Shown here: one piece after another, positions 37,887-46,686 of the stretch
Position numbering within the stretch: position 1 is the first letter of the stretch
Layout of the letters: each line of letters opens with the position of its first letter
Assembly (NCBI RefSeq): GCF_900166665.1
Contig: NZ_LT800494.1
Location: 1,901,262 to 1,965,261, forward strand
Length of the DNA stretch: 64,000 nucleotides
Source of the DNA: Cytobacillus gottheilii
GTDB lineage: Bacteria; Bacillota; Bacilli; Bacillales; Cytobacillaceae
Direction: 5' to 3'
The notes under the pieces: model-generated
The model's input: the letters and a program-made list of their open reading frames with translations, nothing else
What the model was told of the DNA's origin: nothing
Databases searched by the model: none
Made by a program: the position numbers and the translations under genes

Positions 37887-38348
37887 ATGATTAACAAAAA
37901 CACAATTGAATTTGTAGGCATTGGTCAAATGTATAATCACAAAGACAGGAAATACACTGATGTTAAATTGGAATTTAAGTCTTCAGATATTAATTTTGAT
38001 GTTTCTAATGGAGAACACTTTATTAATATGAAAGTTGATTTTGATAAAACAAAAGGTAAGTATTGGGTAATTGAAACTATTGATAAAAATGAAGAGGTGG
38101 TAATTATGAACAAAACACTACTAGAAGCTAAGAAAAAATTAGAGGAACAATTAGATGGATATTATCATTCAGTTCAAGGTCATGACGATAGAATTAAAGC
38201 GCTAGAAGAGGAGATAAAAGAGATTGGTGGGAAGAGAGCAAAGGCTTTCCAGTTTATTGCAGAAGCTGAAGCAGAAATTTTGCAAATTGAAGAGTATTTA
38301 AAATGGAAAGAGATCCAAGAAGTGAAACTTTGTGAAAATGAGGGTTGA
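37887..38348 (+). CDS. Hypothetical protein with coiled-coil C-terminus, 153 aa
   Basis: The ATG lies 12 bp after GGAGG. The first 70 residues are beta-rich (YTDVKLEFKSSDINFDVSNG). Residues about 74-150 are a coiled coil (EAKKKLEEQLDGYYHSVQGH, then KALEEEIKEIGGKRAKAF). A strong internal SD, GAAGAGGTGG, precedes an in-frame ATG at 38106, so a separate 80-residue coiled-coil product is possible. Confidence 0.6.
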   Translation: MINKNTIEFVGIGQMYNHKDRKYTDVKLEFKSSDINFDVSNGEHFINMKVDFDKTKGKYWVIETIDKNEEVVIMNKTLLEAKKKLEEQLDGYYHSVQGHDDRIKALEEEIKEIGGKRAKAFQFIAEAEAEILQIEEYLKWKEIQEVKLCENEG

Positions 38349-38421
38349 TATACCAACGTTTGAAAGGTGATTTCACAATCTCTTTTATCATAAAATGTAG
38401 TTTTTATTGGAGGTGAAAAAC

Positions 38422-38598
38422 ATTCTGTTCACATTGGTTTCATTAATGAGTATCTTTTTCATATATGCAATTATCTCAGTAATTTGGCAGCAGTTAGAAA
38501 TCAGTATGTGCAGCAAATATACAACTAAAACAATTGATACGATAGTAGCTATTGCGTTTGCTATCTCAATTTATTTAAATATTTTACTCATTAATTAA
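38422..38598 (+). CDS. Small membrane protein with a possible ATT start, 58 aa
   Basis: TTGGAGGTG is a strong SD, but no ATG, GTG or TTG lies at normal distance. An ATT 6 bp after it is the best-placed codon; CTG follows, and a TTG lies at 38434. The product has two hydrophobic segments (ILFTLVSLMSIFFIYAIISV and IVAIAFAISIYLNILLI). The coordinates use the ATT start and are tentative. Confidence 0.45.
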   Translation: MLFTLVSLMSIFFIYAIISVIWQQLEISMCSKYTTKTIDTIVAIAFAISIYLNILLIN

Positions 38599-38646
38599 AA
38601 ATAAATTAAAAAATTACTTTACATATTAAAAATAAATTGATATTAT
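38592..38646 (+). promoter_or_regulatory. Promoter with two SPBRE copies
   Basis: An SPBRE-like copy (to 38609) ends 8 bp before TTTACA (38618). A perfect SPBRE (38624-38640) fills the 17-bp spacer before TATTAT (38641). It drives the gene at 38679 and possibly the replication operon. Confidence 0.88.
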
Positions 38647-38678
38647 AAGTATACAGTCAACGAAAGGAGGTCGAGAGA

Positions 38679-39020
38679 TTGAAAGTGTACGAGGTTTCAA
38701 AAAAGGCATTAGATCAATACAGACAGACGGTTAAAGGGAATGAAAAAACGAGCAGGTCACAAGTTGTTCTAAAGCTGAGTAGAAACATTCAACTGGTTAA
38801 GAAAGAAGCACCTGAGAGAATTGAAAAGAAGTTGTTTACTACAACTTATAAATACGGAAACTTACATATTGCAACAAGGTTTGGTCGAATTGTTTCTGTA
38901 GTAAACCATACTGGAAAGCCAGTAGATTGGACGTTTCCTCAAAAGCGATACATACAGTTAAACAGGCAATATGGCATTAAAGATTGTAAGTATACTAGCA
39001 GCAAGCGAAATAGACGTTAG
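38679..39020 (+). CDS. Basic hypothetical protein, 113 aa
   Basis: A TTG start follows AAAGGAGG. The product is basic throughout (KKALDQYRQTVKGNEKTSRS) with a beta-rich middle (YKYGNLHIATRFGRIVSVVN) and a Lys/Arg end, so nucleic-acid binding is likely. It is the first gene behind the double-SPBRE promoter and before the replication genes. Family not recognised. Confidence 0.65.
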   Translation: MKVYEVSKKALDQYRQTVKGNEKTSRSQVVLKLSRNIQLVKKEAPERIEKKLFTTTYKYGNLHIATRFGRIVSVVNHTGKPVDWTFPQKRYIQLNRQYGIKDCKYTSSKRNRR

Positions 39021-39106
39021 GGAGGTGATGAGCTATCGAGCGAAGTCCGCCTAAAAGAAATATTTTATAAGAATGTTAGATGGAAATACATATGATTATG
39101 GTTATA

Positions 39107-39123
39107 TATTAAAAATAAATTAA
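39107..39123 (+). repeat. SPBRE copy next to ribosome binding site
   Basis: TATTAAAAATAAATTAA, 7 bp before GGAGG of the SSB-like gene. The following TATAAT abuts the SD and cannot be a -10 box for this gene. Confidence 0.7.
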
Positions 39124-39145
39124 TATAATTGGAGGAATTACATAT

Positions 39146-40489
39146 ATGGCATTGAAAAATAGAACAGACATTAAGCGTAACAAGAAGCACAGTGGAAAAG
39201 AGTTTCGTAACGAGTTCCGATTTATTGGCTTAGTTAAGCCTGTACGAAAGAAAGAACAGGATGGAGATAGCTGGTTCGATGTTCCGTTCTACCAAAATAC
39301 AATAACCACGACTAAAAAAGATCGTAGAGTATTGCAATTTAATGTTGAAACTGCATATAGAAATGAGTTAAAAGTTGAATTAGCCGGAATGGAAAAGGAC
39401 ACGGCATACATCTACAGCTCAAAACATAAGCAATCAGCACCAATTGCTTGGGAAGATCGTTTAGATAAGACGAAATACCCTGATGAAACTTACCATTATA
39501 TTGAGCAAGAGTGGGATAAAACTGAAAGCCTAAGCAAAATTATCACTGAAGAAATGTGGGCTGACGTAAGAGGACATTACGAATTTGATGTATTCGTAAA
39601 TGACGATGAAGAAGAGATTAAAACTGTTAAACGTATCATTGATCAAGTTTACCCTTTACGTAACGGTGAAGTTACTGTTAAAGGTTTAAAAGATGGAGAC
39701 CAATTCCGAGTTTATGACAGTGAAACAGAAGGAAATCAATTGGGATTCGGTAAGGCTGATAAAGACGGGGTTGCCGTTATTAAAGTAGGTTGGTTAAACC
39801 CAGAAGGCGGAACACTGTACCTTTGCAAAGTAGAAGGAGACACAGAAGGAAAGCGAATTGTGCAAGAATATAACGCAGATGTTGTTGAAACAGAAAGAAT
39901 CACTGTAAAAAATAATGTAACAAATGATATTCAATTAATCGGTAAAGATGGTAAAAAGCAATATGTACCGTATGTAAGAGACTTTAGAGATGAAAATTTC
40001 TTTGAAGTAAATGCTTTTGAAATGCAATTAGGTATTAGAAGTACATACCAAAATGAAGAAACTAAGAATACGAAAGTCAATGCTTTTTATCTGGCGTATG
40101 GCAAAGAAAAGAGCGCAGTCCGAGATGTTGAGTTAGAAGTATTCTATAAAGAGCCTGCAGAGGGTAAAGACGCAATCGCTTCTGCTTTCTCAAAACTTGA
40201 AAAATTGGACTTCTTAGTAGCTGAAGGGGTTGATAATAACCGTGCAGAATTCGCTATGGTTGAAATCCAAGAAACAGAAGACGATAATCCTTTCGCTGAC
40301 GTAGGTGAAAAAACAACTGCTTATGAGCAAGTCTCTACTGGAACTAAAAAGGGTTTAGAGATCTTAAATTATATCAGTGGTACATTCAAACGAGGGATTT
40401 TAACAGAAGAAGATATTGCTGTAGAATCTGCAGATGTCGGAAATCCATTTGCAACAGTTGAAATTTCCGAAGATGATCTTCCATTTTAA
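39146..40489 (+). CDS. Large SSB-like single-stranded DNA-binding protein, 447 aa
   Basis: The ATG follows TTGGAGG. The C-terminus DVGNPFATVEISEDDLPF is an acidic tail ending D-D-L-P-F, the signature through which bacterial SSB recruits partner proteins; a second acidic NPFADVG stretch lies at about residue 375. The N-terminal part has beta strands with many basic residues and could hold OB-like folds, though none is recognised. At 447 residues it is far longer than typical SSB (about 170). Its place at the head of the replication operon agrees with an SSB or replisome scaffold. Confidence 0.72.
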   Translation: MALKNRTDIKRNKKHSGKEFRNEFRFIGLVKPVRKKEQDGDSWFDVPFYQNTITTTKKDRRVLQFNVETAYRNELKVELAGMEKDTAYIYSSKHKQSAPIAWEDRLDKTKYPDETYHYIEQEWDKTESLSKIITEEMWADVRGHYEFDVFVNDDEEEIKTVKRIIDQVYPLRNGEVTVKGLKDGDQFRVYDSETEGNQLGFGKADKDGVAVIKVGWLNPEGGTLYLCKVEGDTEGKRIVQEYNADVVETERITVKNNVTNDIQLIGKDGKKQYVPYVRDFRDENFFEVNAFEMQLGIRSTYQNEETKNTKVNAFYLAYGKEKSAVRDVELEVFYKEPAEGKDAIASAFSKLEKLDFLVAEGVDNNRAEFAMVEIQETEDDNPFADVGEKTTAYEQVSTGTKKGLEILNYISGTFKRGILTEEDIAVESADVGNPFATVEISEDDLPF

Positions 40490-40506
40490 CAAGCAGCTCA
40501 ACTATA

Positions 40507-40523
40507 GATTATAAATAAATTAA
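40507..40523 (+). repeat. SPBRE copy next to ribosome binding site
   Basis: GATTATAAATAAATTAA, about 8 bp before TTAGGAG. Confidence 0.6.
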
Positions 40524-40546
40524 TTAATATATTAGGAGATGATTGA

Positions 40547-41704
40547 GTGAGTTTACGTAAAAAAACTAAGAAGAATACCCCTAAAGTTGAATTACAATCA
40601 ATTATTACACTGGTTGCAGGGGGATATAAGACAGGTAAAACTAGACTATGGAAAGAAGTAACTGAGCTACACTATGCTGATCCAGACGATGTACTATTAA
40701 TGGCATTTGAAGATGGCTACGAAACATGGGAGTTAGACAACATTGTCCCATTGCATGAAGAAGGTACAGATAAGAACCTTTGGAAAGTATGGGAATACTT
40801 TAAGAAATCTGCCGTTCCTGAACTGGTACAAGAAGCTAAGGATGGACGAATTACTAAACTAATCGGTGTAGATACTGCAGACCGAGCAATCGACACTTGT
40901 ACAGCATGGGTAATTCGTGATAGATCACAGAAATACGGTAAAGAATTTGTGTCATTACAAGATATCTCTGATAAAACCAACGAAAACGGATGGACAGCTT
41001 TGTTTGAGGAACTGCGCAAACCTTTTGACACTCTAAAAAATGCAGGGTATGGCTTGTTCTATATTTGCTGGACAAAAGAAAAGGAAACCACATTACATAA
41101 TGGCTTAAAGTACAACTCAATTCAGTTAATGATGAATAATTCAGCTAAGAAAGTATTTGAATCACAGGCAAGTTTAATCTGCTGCTTATTTAACGAAACA
41201 ACTGTTTATGACCGTAGTGGTAATGAGTTAGAAGATAACCTAAAGGATAAGAAGAAGCGTGATGTAGCAAGTAACTTCCATGAAACAAAAACAATGATGT
41301 ACTTCAGACCTTCCGAATTTGTTGAAATTGCTGGTGGACGTTATACAGAATTACCAGAGAAGGTTGAGTACAGTGCAGAAAACTTCTTAAAAGTCTTTGA
41401 AGATGCCGTAAATGGACAATTAAAAAAGACAAAGAAAACTGTGGACGAGTTAAAAGTAGATGAAGAAACAACTCGACAAGTTAAAGCTAACGAAGTGGCT
41501 GACCGACTAGAAGCAGAAGAGAACAGTTCTGAGAGCCTCATGGAACAAATTAACGACATTATTGTAAAAATGACATCTAAACAGAAACAAGATGCAGCTA
41601 CTGGTTTTGAGAAGGAATTCGGTGTTAAGAACTACAAACAAGAAGAAGGTAATGTAGAAAAGTTGAAAAAGGCTTTAGAAATCGTTTCAAAGATCACAAA
41701 TTAA
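40547..41704 (+). CDS. RecA-fold ATPase (Sak4/YorG-like), 385 aa
   Basis: A GTG start follows TTAGGAG. Walker A is at about residues 25-37 (VAGGYKTGKTRLWKEV), Walker B at about 106 (KLIGVDTADRAI), and a later FYICWTKEKET fits the sensor strand. This is the layout of phage Sak4-type single-domain RecA-like ATPases that promote single-strand annealing or exchange. The C-terminal 100 residues are acidic and helical. In the replication operon it may load recombination on ssDNA or act with the helicase. Confidence 0.78.
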   Translation: MSLRKKTKKNTPKVELQSIITLVAGGYKTGKTRLWKEVTELHYADPDDVLLMAFEDGYETWELDNIVPLHEEGTDKNLWKVWEYFKKSAVPELVQEAKDGRITKLIGVDTADRAIDTCTAWVIRDRSQKYGKEFVSLQDISDKTNENGWTALFEELRKPFDTLKNAGYGLFYICWTKEKETTLHNGLKYNSIQLMMNNSAKKVFESQASLICCLFNETTVYDRSGNELEDNLKDKKKRDVASNFHETKTMMYFRPSEFVEIAGGRYTELPEKVEYSAENFLKVFEDAVNGQLKKTKKTVDELKVDEETTRQVKANEVADRLEAEENSSESLMEQINDIIVKMTSKQKQDAATGFEKEFGVKNYKQEEGNVEKLKKALEIVSKITN

Positions 41705-41714
41705 ATAATTTAAT

Positions 41715-41748
41715 ATCAAGGGCAGATTCGTGTTTATCTGCCCTTGAT
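41715..41748 (+). terminator. Strong hairpin within the replication operon
   Basis: ATCAAGGGCAGAT and ATCTGCCCTTGAT form a perfect 13-bp stem with an 8-nt loop and a short T run (TTT). It may attenuate transcription between the upstream SSB/ATPase genes and the helicase part of the operon. Confidence 0.75.
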
Positions 41749-41773
41749 TTATAAACGGTGGTGAATGTAGGTA

Positions 41774-42370
41774 ATGAGGCTCGTAAAGTGTAACTGGTGT
41801 AAAGAAAAAGAAAATAAAGAGTCGATGTTTGCAGAAGAAAAGGTTACAGAGCAGTTAAATAAAGACGGTTCTCCAAGGATAACACGTAAATACTTCCATA
41901 ATGATTGCCATTCACTGTACTTACAGGATAAAGAACAAAAGGAAAAAGAACTAAAAGCACTTGATCAACTGTATCAATATCTAATTAAATTACATAACTT
42001 AGATGTTCTTGATGGAAGAATGATGGAGAAAATTCAAGACTTACGAAACGGTTCAATTAAGGTAAAGGCAAAGAAGATTAAGAGATATAAAGAAGGTGTT
42101 CCTTATGAATTAATGCTGGAAACCTACAAATTTATTGAAGACCGTGCCGACTATATTAAAAAAACTAATGAATTTAAGACAGAGTGGAACGAGTTTTCAT
42201 ATATTTTTGGAACGATGGTTAATAACATCAACGCTATAAAAGACGCAGCAGTAAAGCGAAAAACGGCTGAACGTATGAATAAAGCAATAAAAATAAACCA
42301 AGAAACAGTCGAAGTACAGGTTAAAAATTCGACTAAAAAAGATGAGTTAGATATCTCAGATTTTTTGTAA
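41774..42370 (+). CDS. YorH-like replication operon protein, 198 aa
   Basis: The ATG follows GGTGGTGAATG. The N-terminus has CNWCKEKENK and, further on, FHNDCHSLYLQ, a probable zinc site (C-x-x-C ... H-x3-C). The rest is helical and basic. It precedes the DnaB-like helicase, as helicase loaders often do, and ends in an acidic DELDISDFL. Loader function is inference; the resemblance to SPbeta YorH is by position. Confidence 0.6.
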   Translation: MRLVKCNWCKEKENKESMFAEEKVTEQLNKDGSPRITRKYFHNDCHSLYLQDKEQKEKELKALDQLYQYLIKLHNLDVLDGRMMEKIQDLRNGSIKVKAKKIKRYKEGVPYELMLETYKFIEDRADYIKKTNEFKTEWNEFSYIFGTMVNNINAIKDAAVKRKTAERMNKAIKINQETVEVQVKNSTKKDELDISDFL

Positions 42371-42382
42371 AGGACGGATTGA

Positions 42383-43885
42383 ATGAAATATTTAAAGGAG
42401 TTTGTAGAACCCTCTTACATCCACGAATCCCTCCTTGTTGGCTATTTGTGGGCTAATCCAAGTTTATTCCAAAAATATAAAACACACAGAGTAACTCAGG
42501 ATACATTCACTGAATCAGTTTGGCTATTCTACTTTACAGTTGGTAAACAAATGTTTGAAAATGGTATTCGAGAATTTGACGATAAGACTGTATATTCTTT
42601 CTTAGTTTCCCGTCCAAAAGAGAAAAACAAAAAATCATATATAGATGCTTATAATGATTTTGGAGGATATGAAACTATTTCAGAGTTGATGGATGCTTGT
42701 AAAAAAGACACCCAGAATGATGAATACCATTTCAGTGAAGTGCAGAAGTTTGAGAGTTTGCGTAAGTTACAGAAAGATTCCCTTATAAATGTTGAAGACA
42801 GGGATTTAATTGAAAAAGTATTAAAGATGACTCTAAAGCAAGTTCAATTATACATAACTGTTAAACATAAAGAAGCCTTTTCACACGTTAACTCTGGTGA
42901 TGTAATTGAGCATGATTTAGTCGATAACCTGCAAGATACGATAGATGATTTAAACTCTGGTGAATCAATGGGATCTCCTTTACATGATGCTCCAAGACTA
43001 AATAGGAAAATTAAAGGTTGGAAAAACGGTTCACTTTATTATCTTGTTCTTTCTTCGGGTGTTGGTAAATCATCATTAGCGATGGAAAAGTTCGTTCTTA
43101 GTTTGTTTGAGAATAAGGAGAAGGCTTTACTTGCTATAAATGAAGAAAGTGTTAAAAAATGGAGGTCACTGTTACTCGCTACAATTAGTTCAAAAATCAA
43201 TAAAAAGCCTATTAACCGTGAAAAAATGTTTGAGGGAAACTTCAAACAAGAAATGTTGGATAAATTAGAGGCGGCTAAAGAATGGGCGTGGAAACATGGG
43301 CAAGGTTTGGTCAAAACACTTGAGTTAAAAAAGTATAGAGTAGAAGATATCTTAAGCCGTGTTGAGTTGTACCGACCAAAAGGTTATACAAAATTAATCA
43401 TTGACACATTCAAGCCAGACAGATCCACATCTGATTTAGCAAGATGGGAATCCTTTTCAAACTCTGCTCAAGAATTACATGATTTGATTAAAGAGGACAA
43501 TTACAATGTCGGCACTTTAGCTACTGTACAATTGAAGCTTGGTAAAGAAACACGTTATTTAGATTTAGATAGTACAGGTAAATCAATGGAAATTAACGAA
43601 GTTGCAGCAGTAGTAATGATGGGACGTTTGCTGTTTGCTGACGAGTATCAAGAAGAAAAGGGTAAATTTAAATTACATCCGTACAACTATAAAAAAGATG
43701 AGTTAACAGGAGAATGGTATACGGAGGAATACGCACTAGACCCTAATAAGACTTACCTAGTGTTATTCTTAGCAAAGAATAGATTTGGAAGTGAAGAAGA
43801 GCAAATTATTTACGAAGTTAACTATGAAATCAATTCATTTAAAGAAGTAGCGTTTGTAAAAGTACCACGTTACGGAGGAATGTGA
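42383..43885 (+). CDS. DnaB-like replicative helicase (YorI-like), 500 aa
   Basis: The ATG follows AAAGGACGG. Residues 1-170 are the helical N-terminal part. The RecA core follows: Walker A YYLVLSSGVGKSSLAMEKFV at about residue 215, Walker B YTKLIIDTF at about 337, and ATVQLKLGKETRYLDLDSTG for the following motif. The size fits the DnaB family (about 450-500). It unwinds DNA at the fork with the neighbouring primase-like protein. SPbeta YorI is the matching helicase. Confidence 0.85.
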   Translation: MKYLKEFVEPSYIHESLLVGYLWANPSLFQKYKTHRVTQDTFTESVWLFYFTVGKQMFENGIREFDDKTVYSFLVSRPKEKNKKSYIDAYNDFGGYETISELMDACKKDTQNDEYHFSEVQKFESLRKLQKDSLINVEDRDLIEKVLKMTLKQVQLYITVKHKEAFSHVNSGDVIEHDLVDNLQDTIDDLNSGESMGSPLHDAPRLNRKIKGWKNGSLYYLVLSSGVGKSSLAMEKFVLSLFENKEKALLAINEESVKKWRSLLLATISSKINKKPINREKMFEGNFKQEMLDKLEAAKEWAWKHGQGLVKTLELKKYRVEDILSRVELYRPKGYTKLIIDTFKPDRSTSDLARWESFSNSAQELHDLIKEDNYNVGTLATVQLKLGKETRYLDLDSTGKSMEINEVAAVVMMGRLLFADEYQEEKGKFKLHPYNYKKDELTGEWYTEEYALDPNKTYLVLFLAKNRFGSEEEQIIYEVNYEINSFKEVAFVKVPRYGGM

Positions 43886-43898
43886 TGTAGGTGATACC

Positions 43899-44960
43899 AT
43901 GTCGGAGTTCCAAGAAATAAAGAAAAGAATACATAAAGAAGAAAAAATTGAGGATTTGCTCGATTTACTTGAATGCTGGGACATTACAAAAGAACAAAGT
44001 GGAAAGCTAATTGTGGCTGGTTTGCCCGATGGGGATAATCCAAGAAGTGTTCAAGTTAAAAATAATGAAAATCTAACCAGTAATATCAGATCGAAAGGGA
44101 TCGATGGAGATGTATTTTTCTTAGTATCTTATATCATTTATGGTTCAGATACAAAAGAAAAGTTTCAAAACACCTTACATAAAAGTAAATTCTGGATATG
44201 CCAAAAGCTCGGATATGTAGAATACATTGATGAGTTTTACAAAGTAACATCTTCGCAGCACATTGAAAAACCTACATATAACTCATGGTTAAAGAAATTG
44301 AAAAGCCAAAGCGCAGTCAATGTTAATGAAAATAAAGTTCATCCTTATAAAGTTTACAATTCCTTTGGTATTATCCCATACAAAGGCTGGATTGACGAAG
44401 GCTTATACCCTTCTACTCAAAAGGAGTTTGAAGTAGGGATTGATGTGAACAGCGAGAGAATAACATTTACTGTTCATAATAGAAAGGGAGAGTTAATCGG
44501 TATTAAAGGTAGGTATTGCGGTAACGATGAGAAAATTAAAAACCAATACAAATATATTTACCTGTTACCTTGTAATAAATCTATTGAGTTCTTTAATTTC
44601 CACCGTGCTTTACCTTATATCGAGGAGAAAAAAGAAGTAATAATAGTTGAAGGTGGCAAAACAACAATGTTCCTCCATCAATGGGGATTTAAAAACTCCA
44701 TAAGTATAGAAGGAGATAGTTTATCAGACTATCAGATTAAAATTCTTAAAGAGTTAGGGTTAGACATCAGGTTTATATTTGCTTATGACAAAGGCAAAGA
44801 TGCCGAATTTGTAGTTAAGGAAGCTTCTAAGCTGCACGGTAGATTGAGATATGGAATTTACGATGTTGAAAATTTGCTTGAAGATAAAGATTCGCCTACA
44901 GACAAAGGTAAAGAAGTATGGGAACACCTCTACTTAAACAATCAATACAAAATAAATTAG
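43899..44960 (+). CDS. Toprim primase-like protein (YorJ-like), 353 aa
   Basis: The ATG follows TAGGTGAT. Residues about 245-320 form a Toprim domain: VIIVEGGKTTMFLHQWGFKN with the catalytic Glu, and FIFAYDKGKDAEF where D-x-x-x-D replaces the usual D-x-D. The centre (HNRKGELIGIKGRYCGND) matches the region before Toprim in DnaG-type primases. No separate N-terminal CHC2 zinc finger is seen. It should make primers for the DnaB-like helicase complex. The next gene follows within 16 bp. Confidence 0.8.
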   Translation: MSEFQEIKKRIHKEEKIEDLLDLLECWDITKEQSGKLIVAGLPDGDNPRSVQVKNNENLTSNIRSKGIDGDVFFLVSYIIYGSDTKEKFQNTLHKSKFWICQKLGYVEYIDEFYKVTSSQHIEKPTYNSWLKKLKSQSAVNVNENKVHPYKVYNSFGIIPYKGWIDEGLYPSTQKEFEVGIDVNSERITFTVHNRKGELIGIKGRYCGNDEKIKNQYKYIYLLPCNKSIEFFNFHRALPYIEEKKEVIIVEGGKTTMFLHQWGFKNSISIEGDSLSDYQIKILKELGLDIRFIFAYDKGKDAEFVVKEASKLHGRLRYGIYDVENLLEDKDSPTDKGKEVWEHLYLNNQYKIN

Positions 44961-44976
44961 TAAATGGAGGGATAAA

Positions 44977-46668
44977 GTGCATTTTAAATTACTGGGAAGC
45001 AATGACTATGAACTTGATCCTGTTGGAGTGATATTTCAAAATAGAGGAGTCAAGGACTACAATCGATTAATTAATTTAGATGAAAAGGCAGAAATTCATT
45101 TCTCTAAGTTAAAAAATATAGATAAAGCTGTAAACCTGTTATTAAAGCATATTGAAGCGAATAGTATAATTTACATTCAACCGGACAGCGATTGCGACGG
45201 ATACTGTTCATTCGCAATGTTATTACTTTACTTAAACAAAGTCTTTCCTAATATTCAAATTAAATGGAAATTACATGACGGTAAGCAACATGGCATTAAT
45301 TTAAAGGATATAACTGATGATATTCGACTTGTAATTATCCCTGATGCCGGAACAAATCAATACAAAGAGCATGCGGCATTGAGCAATAAAGGGATTGACG
45401 TTATTGTACTTGACCATCATGAATGTGAAAAGGAATCAAAACATGCAATAGTTGTTAACAGTCAACTTTCCCCAGACTATTCTAATAAGAATATTTCTGG
45501 GGCAGGTATTGTTTATAAATTTTGTCAGGCTTTAGATGAAAAATTAGGATTATCTCTTTCTCAGAACTATTTAGATTTAGTGGCGATTGGAAATATTGGT
45601 GACATTATGGATCTAAGAGAAATCGAGACTCGGTATTTAGTTAAAAAGGGTTTGGATAATATAAAGAATCCATTGATTAAGGCTATTATTGAAAAACAGG
45701 ATTACTCAATGAACAGCATTATCAATATACATAATGTAGCATTTTTTGTAGTTCCTTTAATAAATGCAGCAGTTAGAGCAGCTACTGAAGATGAAAAAAT
45801 TCAAATGGTAAAGTCCTTTCTAGAGAGTGACGAAAAAGTATACTATAAGCGCAAAAATGAGTTTGTAGACATACATACTGACACTGCTCGAATGCTAGGT
45901 AATATTAGAAATAGGCAGAACAAATTAAAATCATCGAATACCGAAGTTATTAAATCTGATGACGAATTAGTAAAAAACGTTTTAGAGGACAAGGTACTTG
46001 TAATTGATGTTACTGAAAAACTAGATAAAAAACTAACTGGTCTGGTTGCAAATGAATTATCTAAAGCATATAGAAGACCAGTGCTGTTGTATAGAAGAAG
46101 TAAAGGGCTTCTTAAAGGTTCTGCCAGAGGCTATGAGAATGGAGAAGTTAAAGACTTTCGTGAGTTTCTACTTACTTCAAAGCTATTTAATTTCTGTGAG
46201 GGACACGGTAATGCATTTGGTTTTGAAATAAAGGAAGAGAATCTACTTAAGTTAAAAGATTATTTCGAAATAAATTTAAAAGATGAAATAGACATTGACT
46301 CAATCGAGGTAGATTTTATTATAAACTTTAGCGAAATAACTAGAGAAACTGTTGAAAGTATAAGCGCTTTAAGAGATGAATGGGGATCAACACTTTTTGA
46401 GCCAAAAATAGCTATAACTCGTATCCCAGTTCAAAGAGGCGAGGTTTACCTAAAAGGAAAGAAAAATAACACCTTAAAATTTGTTCATAATGATATTGAA
46501 TTTATTAAATTTTACTTTAATCAAACAAAATTTGAAGAGTTGTTTGATGAAGGAGAAACCTATTATGTTGACGTATTAGGAAAATGCCGTACAAACGAAT
46601 GGGAAGGCAGAAAGACACCTCAAATAGAAATAGAGCAAATTGAAGTAGTTGACCGCCTATACTTTTAG
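44977..46668 (+). CDS. RecJ-like DHH-family exonuclease (YorK-like), 563 aa
   Basis: A GTG start follows TGGAGGG. The DHH phosphoesterase motifs are clear: IYIQPDSDCDGYCSFAMLLL (D-x-D), VIIPDAGTNQY, and IDVIVLDHHECE (DHH). Residues about 380-430 include the DHHA1-type GSARGYENGEVKDFREFLLT and CEGHGNAFGFEIKEE with the conserved G-G/H-x-x-A pattern. Single-strand 5'-3' exonuclease for recombination or Okazaki processing is likely. SPbeta YorK is the counterpart. Confidence 0.88.
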   Translation: MHFKLLGSNDYELDPVGVIFQNRGVKDYNRLINLDEKAEIHFSKLKNIDKAVNLLLKHIEANSIIYIQPDSDCDGYCSFAMLLLYLNKVFPNIQIKWKLHDGKQHGINLKDITDDIRLVIIPDAGTNQYKEHAALSNKGIDVIVLDHHECEKESKHAIVVNSQLSPDYSNKNISGAGIVYKFCQALDEKLGLSLSQNYLDLVAIGNIGDIMDLREIETRYLVKKGLDNIKNPLIKAIIEKQDYSMNSIINIHNVAFFVVPLINAAVRAATEDEKIQMVKSFLESDEKVYYKRKNEFVDIHTDTARMLGNIRNRQNKLKSSNTEVIKSDDELVKNVLEDKVLVIDVTEKLDKKLTGLVANELSKAYRRPVLLYRRSKGLLKGSARGYENGEVKDFREFLLTSKLFNFCEGHGNAFGFEIKEENLLKLKDYFEINLKDEIDIDSIEVDFIINFSEITRETVESISALRDEWGSTLFEPKIAITRIPVQRGEVYLKGKKNNTLKFVHNDIEFIKFYFNQTKFEELFDEGETYYVDVLGKCRTNEWEGRKTPQIEIEQIEVVDRLYF

Positions 46669-46686
46669 AGAAAGGAGAGTTCTAGT

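Noticed and set aside
40717-41120. Two overlapping minus-strand ORFs in the RecA-fold ATPase gene
   Set aside because: Antisense shadows of a gene with clear Walker motifs; no ribosome binding site.
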